Of a stretch of DNA of 49,620 nt, positions 15,565 to 24,177 are shown in pieces. Numbering within the stretch: the first letter of the stretch is position 1; the number at the start of each line of letters is the position of its first letter. Under the pieces are notes generated by a model. That model saw only the letters and a program-made list of their open reading frames with translations, searched no databases and had not been told where the DNA came from. Location: contig NZ_CAJUCP010000013.1 in the NCBI RefSeq assembly GCF_910585425.1, positions 59,166-108,785 of the forward strand. Direction: 5' to 3'. The DNA comes from an uncultured Acetatifactor sp. Lineage in GTDB: Bacteria > Bacillota > Clostridia > Lachnospirales > Lachnospiraceae. A program made the translations under genes and the position numbers.

Positions 15565-16557
15565 ATGAAATGTCTGTATGTCTTGACATCGACGGAACAG
15601 GATCTGTATTACGAAGAGTGCTATATCTCCGTGGTTTCCCTGTTAAGGCGCAATCCGGAAGCGGAGGTCTACCTGTTGACGGACGACAGGACGGCTGAGA
15701 ACCTGAAAGGCTTTCGCGGCAAAATCAAAGAACTGGTCAAAGAGATGATGGTCGTGCCTTTTCCTGAGGAAATGGGCATGATGCAGCGATCTAGGATGCT
15801 GAAGACTACCATGCGGAAACACATGATGGGGGATTTCCTTTATATCGACTGCGATACCGTGATTGCGGATTCGCTTTCGGACGTGGAAAAATGTGCAGGC
15901 TCCATTCTGGCAGTGCCTGACAAGCATGCGATGATTCAGGAACATTACACATACATGAACATGTACATGAATGCCAAGGTCATGGGCTATTCCATGGGGC
16001 ATGGCAACTGTCATTTCAACAGCGGCGTCATGTATATACGGGATACGGAGCAGGCACAGGATTTCTTTTCCCTGTGGAACAAGCTGTATCTTGAGACATG
16101 GAAAAAAGGGCTGGCGATGGATTAGCTTTCTCTCAATGAGGCGAACGAAAGAATGGGGGGGCTGATCAAAGAGCTTGACGGTGTATGGAATGTACAGGTG
16201 AATACCGGGCTCAGGTATGTGGCGGAAGCACGGATCATACATTATCTGGGATATCAGCCTGCCAGCAGGCACAATGCTTACTTCAACACGCTGCCCTTTC
16301 TGCTGGCAGATGAAAAGATGCTGCGGGAAGTCAGGCAGCAGGGGGACATCACCGAAAAAGTCGGTGAGATGATCGAAAGGCCGAAAAGGGCTTTCAGGAA
16401 CAGCTATATCCTGGGAGATGATTGCCCGGCATATTCTCTTTTGTTCTCCAATCATATGAGAATATTGAAGTATATCTATGTGAGGCACAGGAAGATGTAC
16501 CTATGGGCCGAGAAAATCTATAGAAAAGCATTCCGACGGTTTTTCGGAAGAAGCTAG
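15565..16557 (+). pseudogene. GT8-like glycosyltransferase interrupted by an amber codon
   Basis: The protein has the start of a nucleotide-sugar-dependent GT-A enzyme: CLYVLTSTEQDLYYEECYISVVSL, the DxD motif in FLYIDCDTVIAD, and HFNSGVMYI. At 16123-16125 a TAG interrupts the frame directly after GLAMD. The same frame continues without break as LSLNEANERM and on to a normal end at 16557. Family members have Gln at this place (the DQxxLN motif), so the TAG is most simply a CAG-to-TAG change. ATG at 15565 follows GAGGTG. The upstream fragment (186 residues) lacks the acceptor-binding part. Full length would be 330 residues. Confidence 0.8.
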
Positions 16558-16573
16558 GTAATCGGAGGATTCT

Positions 16574-17580
16574 ATGAAAGGGAAGGAAACATGCGGCATG
16601 GCAAAAGGAGAGGTCTATCTCAGTATAGTAGTGCCGGTTTATAAGGCGGAGGAATATCTGCCAGCCTGTATTGAAAGCATCCTGAATTCTACATTCCAGG
16701 ACTTTGAACTGATACTTGTAGATGACGGGAGTCCGGACTGCTGCGGGGATATCTGCGATCGATATGCACGGACGGACGAGCGGATACAGGTCATTCACAA
16801 GCAGAATGCAGGGATAGCGGAAGCGAGAAATGACGGAATCAGGTCTGCAAAGGGAAAATGGCTGTCATTTGTGGACGATGATGATTATGTAAAGGATGAT
16901 TTTTTTCAGGGGTTGGTGGAGCTGACTTACGGCAGAGAGACGGATATGGTAATCGGGAACCATATGGAGGCGGAAAACGGCAAAAAAATGCGCAGGGTAG
17001 CCAATCTGAAATCTTTTTCCCTGACAGAGAAAAATGACATCCAGAAAGCAAGGGCGGCGGTTTTTGGCGCGGAATTGGCACCGGAGTATACAAACGGCTT
17101 TTACGGAATGGGTTATCCATGGGACAAGCTTTATAAAATGTCGATTATAAGAGGAAATAGAGTGGAGTTCAGACATTCTGCCATATTGGGGGAGGATGTG
17201 ATGTTCGTATCAGCGTACATGAAGCATGTCGGGGGGTATTGTGTGAGAGCGCTCTATCTGGGTACTGCCATAGAATCATGAAGGAAAGCGGAAGCCACGG
17301 CTTTGTCGATTTGGAAAAGATTACAGATACGCTTCATGTCCTGGAGGAAGAGATTGGAAAAGAGACGGAGGATATCGTGAAGGAGGGGCTGTATGTACAA
17401 ATGGTAAGAATGCTTGCGACAGCGTGGAAACGGTATTTCATGAATCCGCGAAGCGGCTTGGGCAAGGTGGGCGGCCTGAAGGCTTTTTTCAGGTGGAAAA
17501 AAGTCTATGCCCAATCTGCCAGGAGGGCCCGAAATAAATATCTTCCCTGGAAAATGAGGGTGTTCAGGCTGATGATTTAA
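16574..17580 (+). pseudogene. GT2-family glycosyltransferase, frameshifted (probably at a G6 tract)
   Basis: The first 220 residues are a complete GT2 catalytic domain: LSIVVPVYKAEEYL, ELILVDDGSPDCC, QNAGIAEARNDGI, and FVDDDDYV with the DxD equivalent. After GEDVMFVSAYMKHVGG the frame ends within about 15 codons at 17281. Another frame supplies the missing tail (GYCHRIMKESGSHGFVDLEKI, to 17580). A run of six G at 17231-17236 sits at the joint; gain or loss of one base there restores continuity. ATG at 16574 follows ATCGGAGG. This is the fourth independent lesion in a row of adjacent glycan genes. Confidence 0.78.
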
Positions 17581-17584
17581 GGGG

Positions 17585-17992
17585 TTAAGGATATGCAGGG
17601 CGGTCTCTCGTAAACCTGGCGTCCAGGGAGGCATGGGTCCTATAGCCTGAGGATTTCAGCTCCAGGGGGCAGATTTTATTCTTCCAGGCCAGGAGGAAAT
17701 CGATTTCGTAGATTTCCCTTTCCGTAGGGGCAAGGGTGGAAAGCATGTCTTTTGCTTCCGGAGACGGCGAAGCATTGAACTGACAATCTACGGAAATTCC
17801 AAAAAATATGGCAAAATTCTTTAAACTCTTAATGTCCGGCTCAGCCAGGCCGTTCGCATATTTGTAGATAAATTGTTGTGTCAGATTGAATTTTTCAGCG
17901 AGAGCCTGCTGGCTCAATCCCATTTCTAGCCGAAAACTCTTTAAGATTTCCACTGATCTTCCTACCCGCGCATGCCGGAAAATTTTTTTCAA
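17585..17992 (-). pseudogene. XRE-type HTH gene fused to a fragment of the DUF4143 ATPase
   Basis: Residues 1-90 are an XRE HTH domain (FRLEMGLSQQALAEKFNLTQQ, FIYKYANGLAEPDIKSL). Residues about 94-124 read EIDFLLAWKNKICPLELKSS plus GYRTHASLDA, identical but for one residue to the end of the ATPase at 11252-12580. The short tail ARFTRDRPAYP is a deleted version of that gene's next segment. The natural C-terminus of the regulator is therefore replaced by recombined DNA. It would start with TTG at 17992 without a strong ribosome binding site. Whether the chimera is expressed is unknown; the HTH part itself is intact. Confidence 0.75.
17619..17710. repeat. 92-bp duplicate of ATPase gene segment 11367-11458
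   Basis: The two segments match at 88 of 92 positions and are in the same orientation, 6252 bp apart. They flank the XRE gene and the whole decayed glycan cluster as direct repeats. In the first copy the segment is inside the DUF4143 coding region; in the second it forms the tail of the XRE chimera. Direct repeats of this length could allow deletion or duplication of the island between them. Confidence 0.88.
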
Positions 17993-18077
17993 TCCTGTTT
18001 TGGCCTCTGGGATAGGCTTCCGTGTCGAACATTGTTGAATCTGTGATTATTTTTCAAGATTTTGGTTAAAAAATTAG

Positions 18078-18106
18078 TTGTATTCCACAGAGCTTTTTGA
18101 TATAAT
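18078..18106 (+). promoter_or_regulatory. Promoter of the structured RNA
   Basis: TTGTAT (18078-18083), a 17-nt spacer and perfect TATAAT (18101-18106). The predicted start of transcription is at about 18112. The preceding 85 bases (17993-18077) contain no gene that I can support. Confidence 0.75.
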
Positions 18107-18111
18107 AAGTA

Positions 18112-18346
18112 CAGCCTGAGATGTGCGATAACTTCTGCTTATTTTGAACCTACATTACTTTAAACGGGATTCCTATATCGCCAGGTGGCTGTCAAGCCCT
18201 CACTTGCGTAAGCATGGATTGGAAGGGAAGGCAAAAGCGCTGGCTGCGGTCACCCACCTAGCATTGCTAGGAGTCAGAGAGCAGGGGGCGGCATTTTGGG
18301 CCTTTGATACAGAAGAAGAGGGCAGTCCTTCCGGGGCTGCTCTTTT
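18112..18346 (+). ncRNA. ssrS: Structured small RNA, probable 6S RNA
   Basis: A strong promoter and a strong intrinsic terminator frame 235 nt with no credible gene. A long irregular hairpin can form: GCCAGGTGG (near 18180) pairs with CCACCTAGC (near 18260), and weaker outer helices (TTCTGCT with AGCAGGG) close a large internal bubble. A single long hairpin with a central bubble is the hallmark of 6S RNA, which binds sigma-A RNA polymerase. The 5' segment (GATGTGCG, then ACCTACATT) and the CCTATATCGCCAGGTGGCTG segment resemble clostridial 6S sequences as I remember them. A covariance-model search would decide. A TTG-initiated 85-codon frame across it is not supported. Confidence 0.5.
18316..18346 (+). 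terminator. Intrinsic terminator of the structured RNA
   Basis: AAGAGGGCAG (18316-18325) pairs with CTGCTCTTTT (18337-18346) over ten positions with two G-U pairs, extended inward by TCC/GGG. The T-rich right arm doubles as the U-tract. Confidence 0.75.
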
Positions 18347-18393
18347 GAGCGCATATTACTCCGGAGGGAGTCCGGGGGACAGGAGAGGGATGC

Positions 18394-20379
18394 TTGGATA
18401 ACTGGAATAAGAAGGGAAGGAAATGGTTCAAAGGAGCTTCGCTGGATAAGTCCCAGCGGATGCAGCTGAAAGCGTTTATCTGTCTGCTGGGGCTGCTCCT
18501 TCTGGCAATCCTGCTGCTGGGCAGGCTGCTCCTGGCGCTGATACATAGAGGAGAGGAGCCTCCGGTGCCGAGCCCCCAGCCCCATGTGCCAGTGGTGGAG
18601 ACCTTCGCCAATGTATGGATCATGGAGGCGGACGAGGAGGGGCTGACGGTATTCCAGGACGGCGCGCGGGAGCGATATCCCTGGGGGGATCCGGAGGATG
18701 GGGAGGCCGTCTGGCCGGATCTGTCCGTGCGCGAGCAGGTGGCGGACATGACGGTGACGGACGGCAGCGTCACGGCGGTCAGCGCCTGGACGGAGAAGAT
18801 CAACGGCAGGGTCCTCCGGACAGACGGGGAGAGGATCGAGGTGGAGGGCTACGGCTGGCTGCCCCTGGCGGAGGACCATAAGGGCTACCGCCTGTACGAT
18901 ACCCTGGAGATGTGCACCGTAAATGACTTGTATTTCGGATATGATTTTACGGATTTCTGTATGGAGGGCGGCGAGGTCTGCGGCATCCTCATGGCGAAGG
19001 AGGCGGCTATGGAATACATCCGCGTGCTGTTAAAGACTTCGGATTACGGGGGAATCTTCCACGATCAGGTGGTGTTGACCTGCGATACGGACTACACGGT
19101 GGTCTATGGCCCCTATGACGGGAGGCAGAGCGAGAAGCATCAGGCCTGGGAGGAGCTGACGTTCGATAGCGGCAGCGGCTATTTCACGGCGGACCGCATA
19201 CAGATTGTCCCGGATGTGCTCACGGGGAAGATTGTCCTGAAAAACTGCAATCGCGTCCAGGGAGTGCCCTCCTATAAGGGGCAGTTGGAACTGCTGCGGA
19301 CAGAGGAGGGAATCGTGGCCACCAACCAGGTGCTGCTGGAGGAGTACCTCTACAGCGTAGTGCCCAGCGAGATGCCGGCGGACTATCCGGCGGAGGCGCT
19401 GAACGCCCAGGCCATCTGCGCCAGGACATATGCCTACGGCCGGATGGAGCATGCGGGCTATCCCCAGTACGGGGCCCATGTGGACGACAGCACCTCCTAC
19501 CAGGTGTACAACAATGTGGGTGAGCAGGAGGGCTCCACCACCGCCGTGAAGGAGACCTACGGGAAGCTTCTGTTCACGGAAGGGGGCGGCCTGGCGGAGA
19601 CATTCTACTATTCCACCTCCTGCGGCGCGGGCAGCGACGCGAATGTGTGGAAGACGGAGGCCGCGCCTACGCTGACCTATCTGAAGGCCAGGCCCCTGAA
19701 CCGCAGGGCCATGACGGAGGCCGTCGCGGCCATGGCATCCGGAAGCCCCGTGGGGGAGGCGGACTTTGGGGAGAGGATGCGGGACGAGGACACCTTTGCG
19801 GCGTTCATATCCGGCCGGAACGAGGATGACTTTGAGTCGGCGGAAGGGTGGTATCGGTGGAGCTTTCAGGTGGAGGCGCTGGATAAGGACGGCATGCTGC
19901 AGCGGCTGCAGCAGAGGTACGCGGCTAACAGCAGGCTTGTCCTGACCTGGAAGGACGGGGAGTACGTGAGCCAGGCCATCGACAGCCTGGGCGACATCAC
20001 GGACATGTACATAGAGAAGCGGGGCAGCGGAGGCGTTGCCGACGAGCTTGTGATAGAGGCCGGCGGCCAGAAGATAAAGGTCATTTCCGAAAACTACATC
20101 CGGTATGTGCTGAATGACGCCGCGGCTACGGTAATCCTGCAGGACGGCAGCGAGATGGCGGGCATGAGTCTGCTTCCCAGCGCATATTTTATCATAATGA
20201 CTAGCAAAGAGGGCCAAAATGTGGTAGGATATACCTTGACGGGCGGCGGGTTCGGCCATGGCGTGGGGATGAGCCAGAACGGAGCCAGGAGCATGGCGGG
20301 AAGCGGGTACTCCGCGGAGGAGATCCTCCTCTATTTTTATGACAGGTGTACGATTCGGAATATATATGAAAACGAGTAG
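18394..20379 (+). CDS. SpoIID/LytB-family membrane-anchored protein
   Basis: SpoIID-family proteins are lytic transglycosylases that cut glycan strands; LytB-type relatives activate amidases. The 661-residue protein starts with TTG at 18394, five bases after AGGAGAGG. A transmembrane segment (about 24-48) is followed by a long N-terminal extracellular region (50-300, unrecognised) and the SpoIID core (about 300-660). The core has EEYLYSVVPSEMPADYPAEALNAQ with E326 at the position of the SpoIID catalytic glutamate, the ETFYYSTSCG segment, and the C-terminal GGGFGHGVGMSQNGA signature. It is about twice the length of B. subtilis SpoIID, and lacks the neighbours (spoIIQ, spoIIR) that would mark it as the sporulation gene. 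A vegetative or engulfment role cannot be separated from sequence alone. A YihY-family gene follows 9 bases downstream. Confidence 0.9.
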   Translation: MDNWNKKGRKWFKGASLDKSQRMQLKAFICLLGLLLLAILLLGRLLLALIHRGEEPPVPSPQPHVPVVETFANVWIMEADEEGLTVFQDGARERYPWGDPEDGEAVWPDLSVREQVADMTVTDGSVTAVSAWTEKINGRVLRTDGERIEVEGYGWLPLAEDHKGYRLYDTLEMCTVNDLYFGYDFTDFCMEGGEVCGILMAKEAAMEYIRVLLKTSDYGGIFHDQVVLTCDTDYTVVYGPYDGRQSEKHQAWEELTFDSGSGYFTADRIQIVPDVLTGKIVLKNCNRVQGVPSYKGQLELLRTEEGIVATNQVLLEEYLYSVVPSEMPADYPAEALNAQAICARTYAYGRMEHAGYPQYGAHVDDSTSYQVYNNVGEQEGSTTAVKETYGKLLFTEGGGLAETFYYSTSCGAGSDANVWKTEAAPTLTYLKARPLNRRAMTEAVAAMASGSPVGEADFGERMRDEDTFAAFISGRNEDDFESAEGWYRWSFQVEALDKDGMLQRLQQRYAANSRLVLTWKDGEYVSQAIDSLGDITDMYIEKRGSGGVADELVIEAGGQKIKVISENYIRYVLNDAAATVILQDGSEMAGMSLLPSAYFIIMTSKEGQNVVGYTLTGGGFGHGVGMSQNGARSMAGSGYSAEEILLYFYDRCTIRNIYENE

Positions 20380-20388
20380 GAGTGTGCG

Positions 20389-21219
20389 ATGTGCCGTAAC
20401 CTTATTGCGATTCTGGTGGATTTCTCAAATAAGATGAAAAAGCAGAACATCAGCACGTTTGCCGCCAGCACGGCCTTTTTCTTCTTCCTGTCCATCGTGC
20501 CCATGCTGATCATGATATGCACGATCATCCCATACACCCCTCTGACGGAGGAGAATCTGGTGGAGGCGGTGACGGACCTGACGCCGGATCAGGTGGACGG
20601 GCTGGCGGAGAGCCTGATATCGGATATCTATGACAAATCGGCGGGGGTGCTGTCCGTCGCCCTGATTGCCACCATATGGTCGGCGTCCAAGGGAGTCATG
20701 GCGCTGATGCGGGGGCTGAACGCCATCAACGGCGTGGAGGAGAAGCGGAATTATTTCGTGGTGCGTGTGATAGCGTCCTTTTATACGGTGGTGATGCTGA
20801 TCGTGGTCATATTGTCCCTGTTCCTCATGGTGTTCGGCGACCAGCTGGTGACATTGACCCTGCACCGTTTCCCGCAGCTTCAGCAGCTGGTCTCCTTTAT
20901 CATGAATTTCAGGTTCATTTTCGTGTGGGCGGTGCTGTCGGTGCTGTTCGCGGCGGTGTACGCCTATGTGCCGGACAAGAAGCTGGAATTTCGGGAGCAG
21001 ATACCGGGGGCGGTCTTCTCCGCGGTGGTATGGAGCGTGTTCTCCTGGGCTTTTTCCTACTATGTGACCTATGGCAATACCTATGGAATCTACGGCAGCC
21101 TTTCCATTATCATCATCGTGCTGCTGTGGATGTATTTCTGCATGTATATCATCATGATAGGCGCTTATCTGAACCGGTATTTCCAGCCGGTGAACAGGGC
21201 GCTTCTCGATACGAAATAA
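20389..21219 (+). CDS. YihY/BrkB-family inner membrane protein
   Basis: A 276-residue polytopic protein of the YihY/UPF0761 family (long misannotated as ribonuclease BN), whose function is unsettled. There are six hydrophobic segments, the usual number. Characteristic parts are AASTAFFFFLSIVPMLIMI at the N-terminus, ATIWSASKGVMALMRGLNAI, and YGSLSIIIIVLLWMYFCMYI near the end. ATG at 20389 follows TAGGAG, which includes the preceding gene's stop. It is therefore cotranscribed with the SpoIID-like gene, and the hemerythrin protein gene follows after 27 bases with its own AAGGAGG. Confidence 0.93.
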   Translation: MCRNLIAILVDFSNKMKKQNISTFAASTAFFFFLSIVPMLIMICTIIPYTPLTEENLVEAVTDLTPDQVDGLAESLISDIYDKSAGVLSVALIATIWSASKGVMALMRGLNAINGVEEKRNYFVVRVIASFYTVVMLIVVILSLFLMVFGDQLVTLTLHRFPQLQQLVSFIMNFRFIFVWAVLSVLFAAVYAYVPDKKLEFREQIPGAVFSAVVWSVFSWAFSYYVTYGNTYGIYGSLSIIIIVLLWMYFCMYIIMIGAYLNRYFQPVNRALLDTK

Positions 21220-21246
21220 ATAGATATCATAACGAAGGAGGCCAAC

Positions 21247-22593
21247 ATGGGCAAAAATCAGTTTGTATGGCAGGAGAGATTCAATATCGGCGTGGAGTCT
21301 ATCGACAGGGAGCACAGGAAGCTGTTCGCGATCATGAACAAGCTCTCTGCCTATGACGACAATGACGAGAAGAGCCGGTGGGCTTATCAGGAGGGCATCA
21401 AATACTTCAAGGAGCATGCCATGAAGCATTTCGCGGAGGAAGAGCTCTACATGGCGTCCATAGGTTATGAGGGATATGACGTACATAGACGGATCCACGA
21501 CACGTTCCGCAAGAAGACCCTTCCCGAGATCGAGAAGGAGCTGGCGGAGAGCTATTATTCCATGGAATCGGTGAAGCATTTCCTGGGCGTGTGCGCCGGA
21601 TGGCTCATCGGACATACATTGACGGAAGACCGTGCAATCGTGGGGAAGGCGGAGAGCAAATGGGGCGACCTGCTGCCGGAGGAAAAGCAGATCGCCATGA
21701 AGAATACCGTCTCGGAGCTGCTCTATGAGATGTTCCAGATAGAGGCCAAGGTCATCAGCGAGAGCTACAACGGAGAGAAGTTCGGCAAGGGAATCTATTA
21801 CCGGCTGGTCTATGGCACGGACCGGGGGGACAGATGGGAGTTCTTCCTGGTGTTTGAGGACAGGGTGATCGTCAATACCATCGGAAAGCTCATCGGGGCC
21901 GAGTCGGAGGGCGTGGACGTGATGATGATGAACGCCACCAGGTATGCGGCCAAACAGTTCGTGGAGCGCATCAAGGTGCATTTCCCCAATGCCGAGCAGT
22001 TTGAAGTCAGGGAGGAGAACCTGCTGAACTACGACCAGTTCCAGAGGGCCTTCGAGAAGCATAACCCCCAGTGCAGCCTGCTGTTTTCCTCGAAGGAGGG
22101 GTATTTCGCCTACAGCGTCATGGCGCCCCATCTGCTGGAGGAGGAGATAGCCACGTCCATCGGGGCGGAGAACGCCATGGCCGAGATCAAGAAATACCTG
22201 GAGAACCATGAGGCGGAGAAGAAAAAGAAGATACTGGTGGTGGACGACTCCGATGTGATGCTGCAGGCCATGAAGAGGCTGCTGGAAGGAACCTACGACA
22301 TAAGCCTGGCCAAGTCCGGGGTGGCCGCCATCCGGAGCATGATTCTGGACAAACCGGATCTGGTGCTGCTGGATTACGAGATGCCTGTCTGCGACGGGAA
22401 GCAGGTGCTGGAGATGATTCGGGCGGAGGAGGAGCTGGCCAATATTCCCGTCATCTTCCTCACCGGCAGGACGGACAGGGAGAGCGTCAGGAATGTGGTG
22501 GCCCTGAAGCCCGCGGGCTATCTGCCCAAGTCCATGAAGTCGGATGAGATTAAGAAGAACATCAAGGCGTATTTCGACAAGGTCGGAAAATGA
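21247..22593 (+). CDS. Bacteriohemerythrin - CheX-like - receiver (REC) protein
   Basis: A 448-residue cytoplasmic signalling protein with three parts. Residues 1-130 form a bacteriohemerythrin with a full set of diiron ligands (H23, H57, H61, E65, H80/H84, H123, D128), which binds O2. Residues about 150-310 resemble the CheX phosphatase fold (ELLYEMFQIEAKVIS at the start). Residues 328-448 form a response-regulator receiver with the acidic pair D333/D334, phospho-acceptor D376 in LVLLDYEMP, FLTG threonine and LPKS lysine. There is no DNA-binding output. A plausible reading is oxygen sensing coupled to a phosphorelay in a strict anaerobe. The middle domain assignment rests on shape and position only, and lacks confirmation of the CheX ExxN motif. 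No histidine kinase is adjacent. Confidence 0.85.
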   Translation: MGKNQFVWQERFNIGVESIDREHRKLFAIMNKLSAYDDNDEKSRWAYQEGIKYFKEHAMKHFAEEELYMASIGYEGYDVHRRIHDTFRKKTLPEIEKELAESYYSMESVKHFLGVCAGWLIGHTLTEDRAIVGKAESKWGDLLPEEKQIAMKNTVSELLYEMFQIEAKVISESYNGEKFGKGIYYRLVYGTDRGDRWEFFLVFEDRVIVNTIGKLIGAESEGVDVMMMNATRYAAKQFVERIKVHFPNAEQFEVREENLLNYDQFQRAFEKHNPQCSLLFSSKEGYFAYSVMAPHLLEEEIATSIGAENAMAEIKKYLENHEAEKKKKILVVDDSDVMLQAMKRLLEGTYDISLAKSGVAAIRSMILDKPDLVLLDYEMPVCDGKQVLEMIRAEEELANIPVIFLTGRTDRESVRNVVALKPAGYLPKSMKSDEIKKNIKAYFDKVGK

Positions 22594-22660
22594 TTTTTGG
22601 GAATGTAAGCGCCCTGAACGGGACGGTCTTCTGACTGGCCAATATTTTGCGCCTGGGGAG

Positions 22661-22689
22661 TTCCCATTGACTGGAAAGTATGCTACAAT
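22661..22689 (+). promoter_or_regulatory. Extended -10 promoter of the M18 aminopeptidase gene
   Basis: TACAAT at 22684-22689 preceded by TGC (extended -10), with TTCCCA 17 bases upstream (22661-22666). A better -35 hexamer, TTGACT at 22667, is only 11 bases from the -10 and is probably not used. The leader of about 55 nt ends with GAAAGGAAAGAG. Confidence 0.5.
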
Positions 22690-22749
22690 GGAGTCAGCTT
22701 TTGACGAAGGGTTTGCCACATAGCAGGAAAAGCGAGAAAGGAAAGAGAA

Positions 22750-24177
22750 ATGGAAAGAAAAGTTACATGGGAGACTTATGACGCGGCGCAGATGGAGAAG
22801 CTGGAGAAAATCAACCGGGAGTACAGGGACTTCCTGGATAACGGCAAGACCGAGAGGGAGTGCATCGACACCATCGTGAACACCATCGAGGCCGAGGGCT
22901 ATCAGGAGCTGGAGAGCCTGATCCGTGAGGGAAAGAAGCTCCAGAAGGGCGACAAGGTATACAGCGTATGCATGAACAAGTCCATCGCCATGTTCCAAAT
23001 CGGAGAGAAGCCCATGGCGGAGGGCATGAACATCCTGGGCGCCCATATCGACAGCCCCAGGATCGATGTGAAGCAGAATCCCCTCTATGAGGACGGCGGC
23101 TTCGCGTACCTGGACACCCATTACTACGGCGGCGTCAAGAAATATCAGTGGGTGGCCCTGCCCCTGGCCCTCCACGGCGTGGTGGTGAAGAAGGACGGCA
23201 CCACCATCGAGATGAACATCGGCGAGAATGATGACGACCCCGTCTTCTTCATATCCGACCTGCTGGTCCACCTGGCCGGAGAGCAGATGGAGAAGAAGGC
23301 TTCCAAGGTCATCGAGGGCGAGGCCATGGACCTGATCATCGGCAGCAAGCCCATCGTCCTGAACGGGGAGGAAAAAGAGAAGGACAAAGAAGGCAAGGAG
23401 GACAAGGCCAAGGAGGCGATCAAGGCAGGCATCCTTGACATCCTGAAAGCCTCCTATGATATGGAGGAGGAGGACTTCCTCTCCGCGGAGCTGGAGATCG
23501 TGCCTGCCGGCAAGACCAGGGAAGTGGGCTTTGACCGCAGCATGATCCTGGGCTACGGACAGGACGACAGGGTCTGCGCATTCACTTCCATGCGGGCCAT
23601 GCTGGACGTAGGGGCCACGGAGAGGACGCTTTGCTGCATCCTGGTGGACAAGGAGGAGATTGGCTCCGTAGGCGCTACGGGCATGCAGTCCAGATTCTTT
23701 GAGAACGCCGTGGCGGAGCTGATGAACCTCATGGGCGAGTACAGCGAGCTGAACGTCAGGAGATGCCTGGCCCGTAGCTGCATGCTCTCCTCCGATGTCA
23801 GCGCAGGCTTCGATCCCGCGTTTGCCTCCTGCTTCGAGAAGAAGAACTCCGCTTTCATAGGCAAGGGCATGGTCTTCAACAAATTCACGGGATCCAGAGG
23901 CAAGGGCGGCTCCAATGACGCCAACGCCGAATACATAGCCTATCTGCGCAGGATTTTGGACGAGAAGGGAATCGTCTACCAGACCGCGGAGCTGGGCAAG
24001 GTGGACGTAGGCGGCGGCGGGACCATCGCTTACATCCTTGCGGAGTACGGCATGAACGTGATCGACAGCGGTGTGGCGGTGCTGAACATGCATGCGCCCT
24101 GGGAGGCCACCAGCAAGGCCGACGTGTACGAGACCTACCGCGGCTACATGGTGTTCGCGGAAGGGGCAGGGATGTAA
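22750..24177 (+). CDS. M18-family aminopeptidase (aspartyl aminopeptidase type)
   Basis: A dizinc exopeptidase, usually dodecameric, that prefers N-terminal acidic residues. It has 475 residues. Metal and catalytic residues are H99 (GAHIDSPR), D272 (YGQDDR), E302/E303 (DKEEIGSVGATG), D349 (SSDVSAG) and H448 (NMHAPWE). Between about 210 and 230 an extremely Lys/Glu-rich insertion (EEKEKDKEGKEDKAKEA) interrupts the domain 2 loop. The gene ends TAATG, so its stop overlaps the queA start by one base, making the two translationally coupled although their functions are unrelated. Confidence 0.94.
   Translation: MERKVTWETYDAAQMEKLEKINREYRDFLDNGKTERECIDTIVNTIEAEGYQELESLIREGKKLQKGDKVYSVCMNKSIAMFQIGEKPMAEGMNILGAHIDSPRIDVKQNPLYEDGGFAYLDTHYYGGVKKYQWVALPLALHGVVVKKDGTTIEMNIGENDDDPVFFISDLLVHLAGEQMEKKASKVIEGEAMDLIIGSKPIVLNGEEKEKDKEGKEDKAKEAIKAGILDILKASYDMEEEDFLSAELEIVPAGKTREVGFDRSMILGYGQDDRVCAFTSMRAMLDVGATERTLCCILVDKEEIGSVGATGMQSRFFENAVAELMNLMGEYSELNVRRCLARSCMLSSDVSAGFDPAFASCFEKKNSAFIGKGMVFNKFTGSRGKGGSNDANAEYIAYLRRILDEKGIVYQTAELGKVDVGGGGTIAYILAEYGMNVIDSGVAVLNMHAPWEATSKADVYETYRGYMVFAEGAGM

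Noticed and set aside
13346..17580. Functional capsule or O-antigen-type cluster
   Set aside because: All of its glycan genes carry a disabling lesion (two frameshifts, an amber codon, a deletion fusion), so it is reported as decayed or phase-off.
18144..18401. TTG-started 85-codon frame between the XRE chimera and the SpoIID-like gene
   Set aside because: It crosses the intrinsic terminator of the structured RNA, has no ribosome binding site and no recognisable protein features.
22667..22689. TTGACT / TACAAT pair as a standard promoter for the M18 gene
   Set aside because: The spacer would be only 11 bases; the extended -10 with an upstream TTCCCA is more credible.
20425..24093. A 1222-codon open frame on the minus strand across several genes
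   Set aside because: It mirrors GC-rich genes on the + strand with strong motifs (YihY, hemerythrin, M18). Its translation is rich in His, Leu, Val and Arg without any family motif; an artefact of codon bias.
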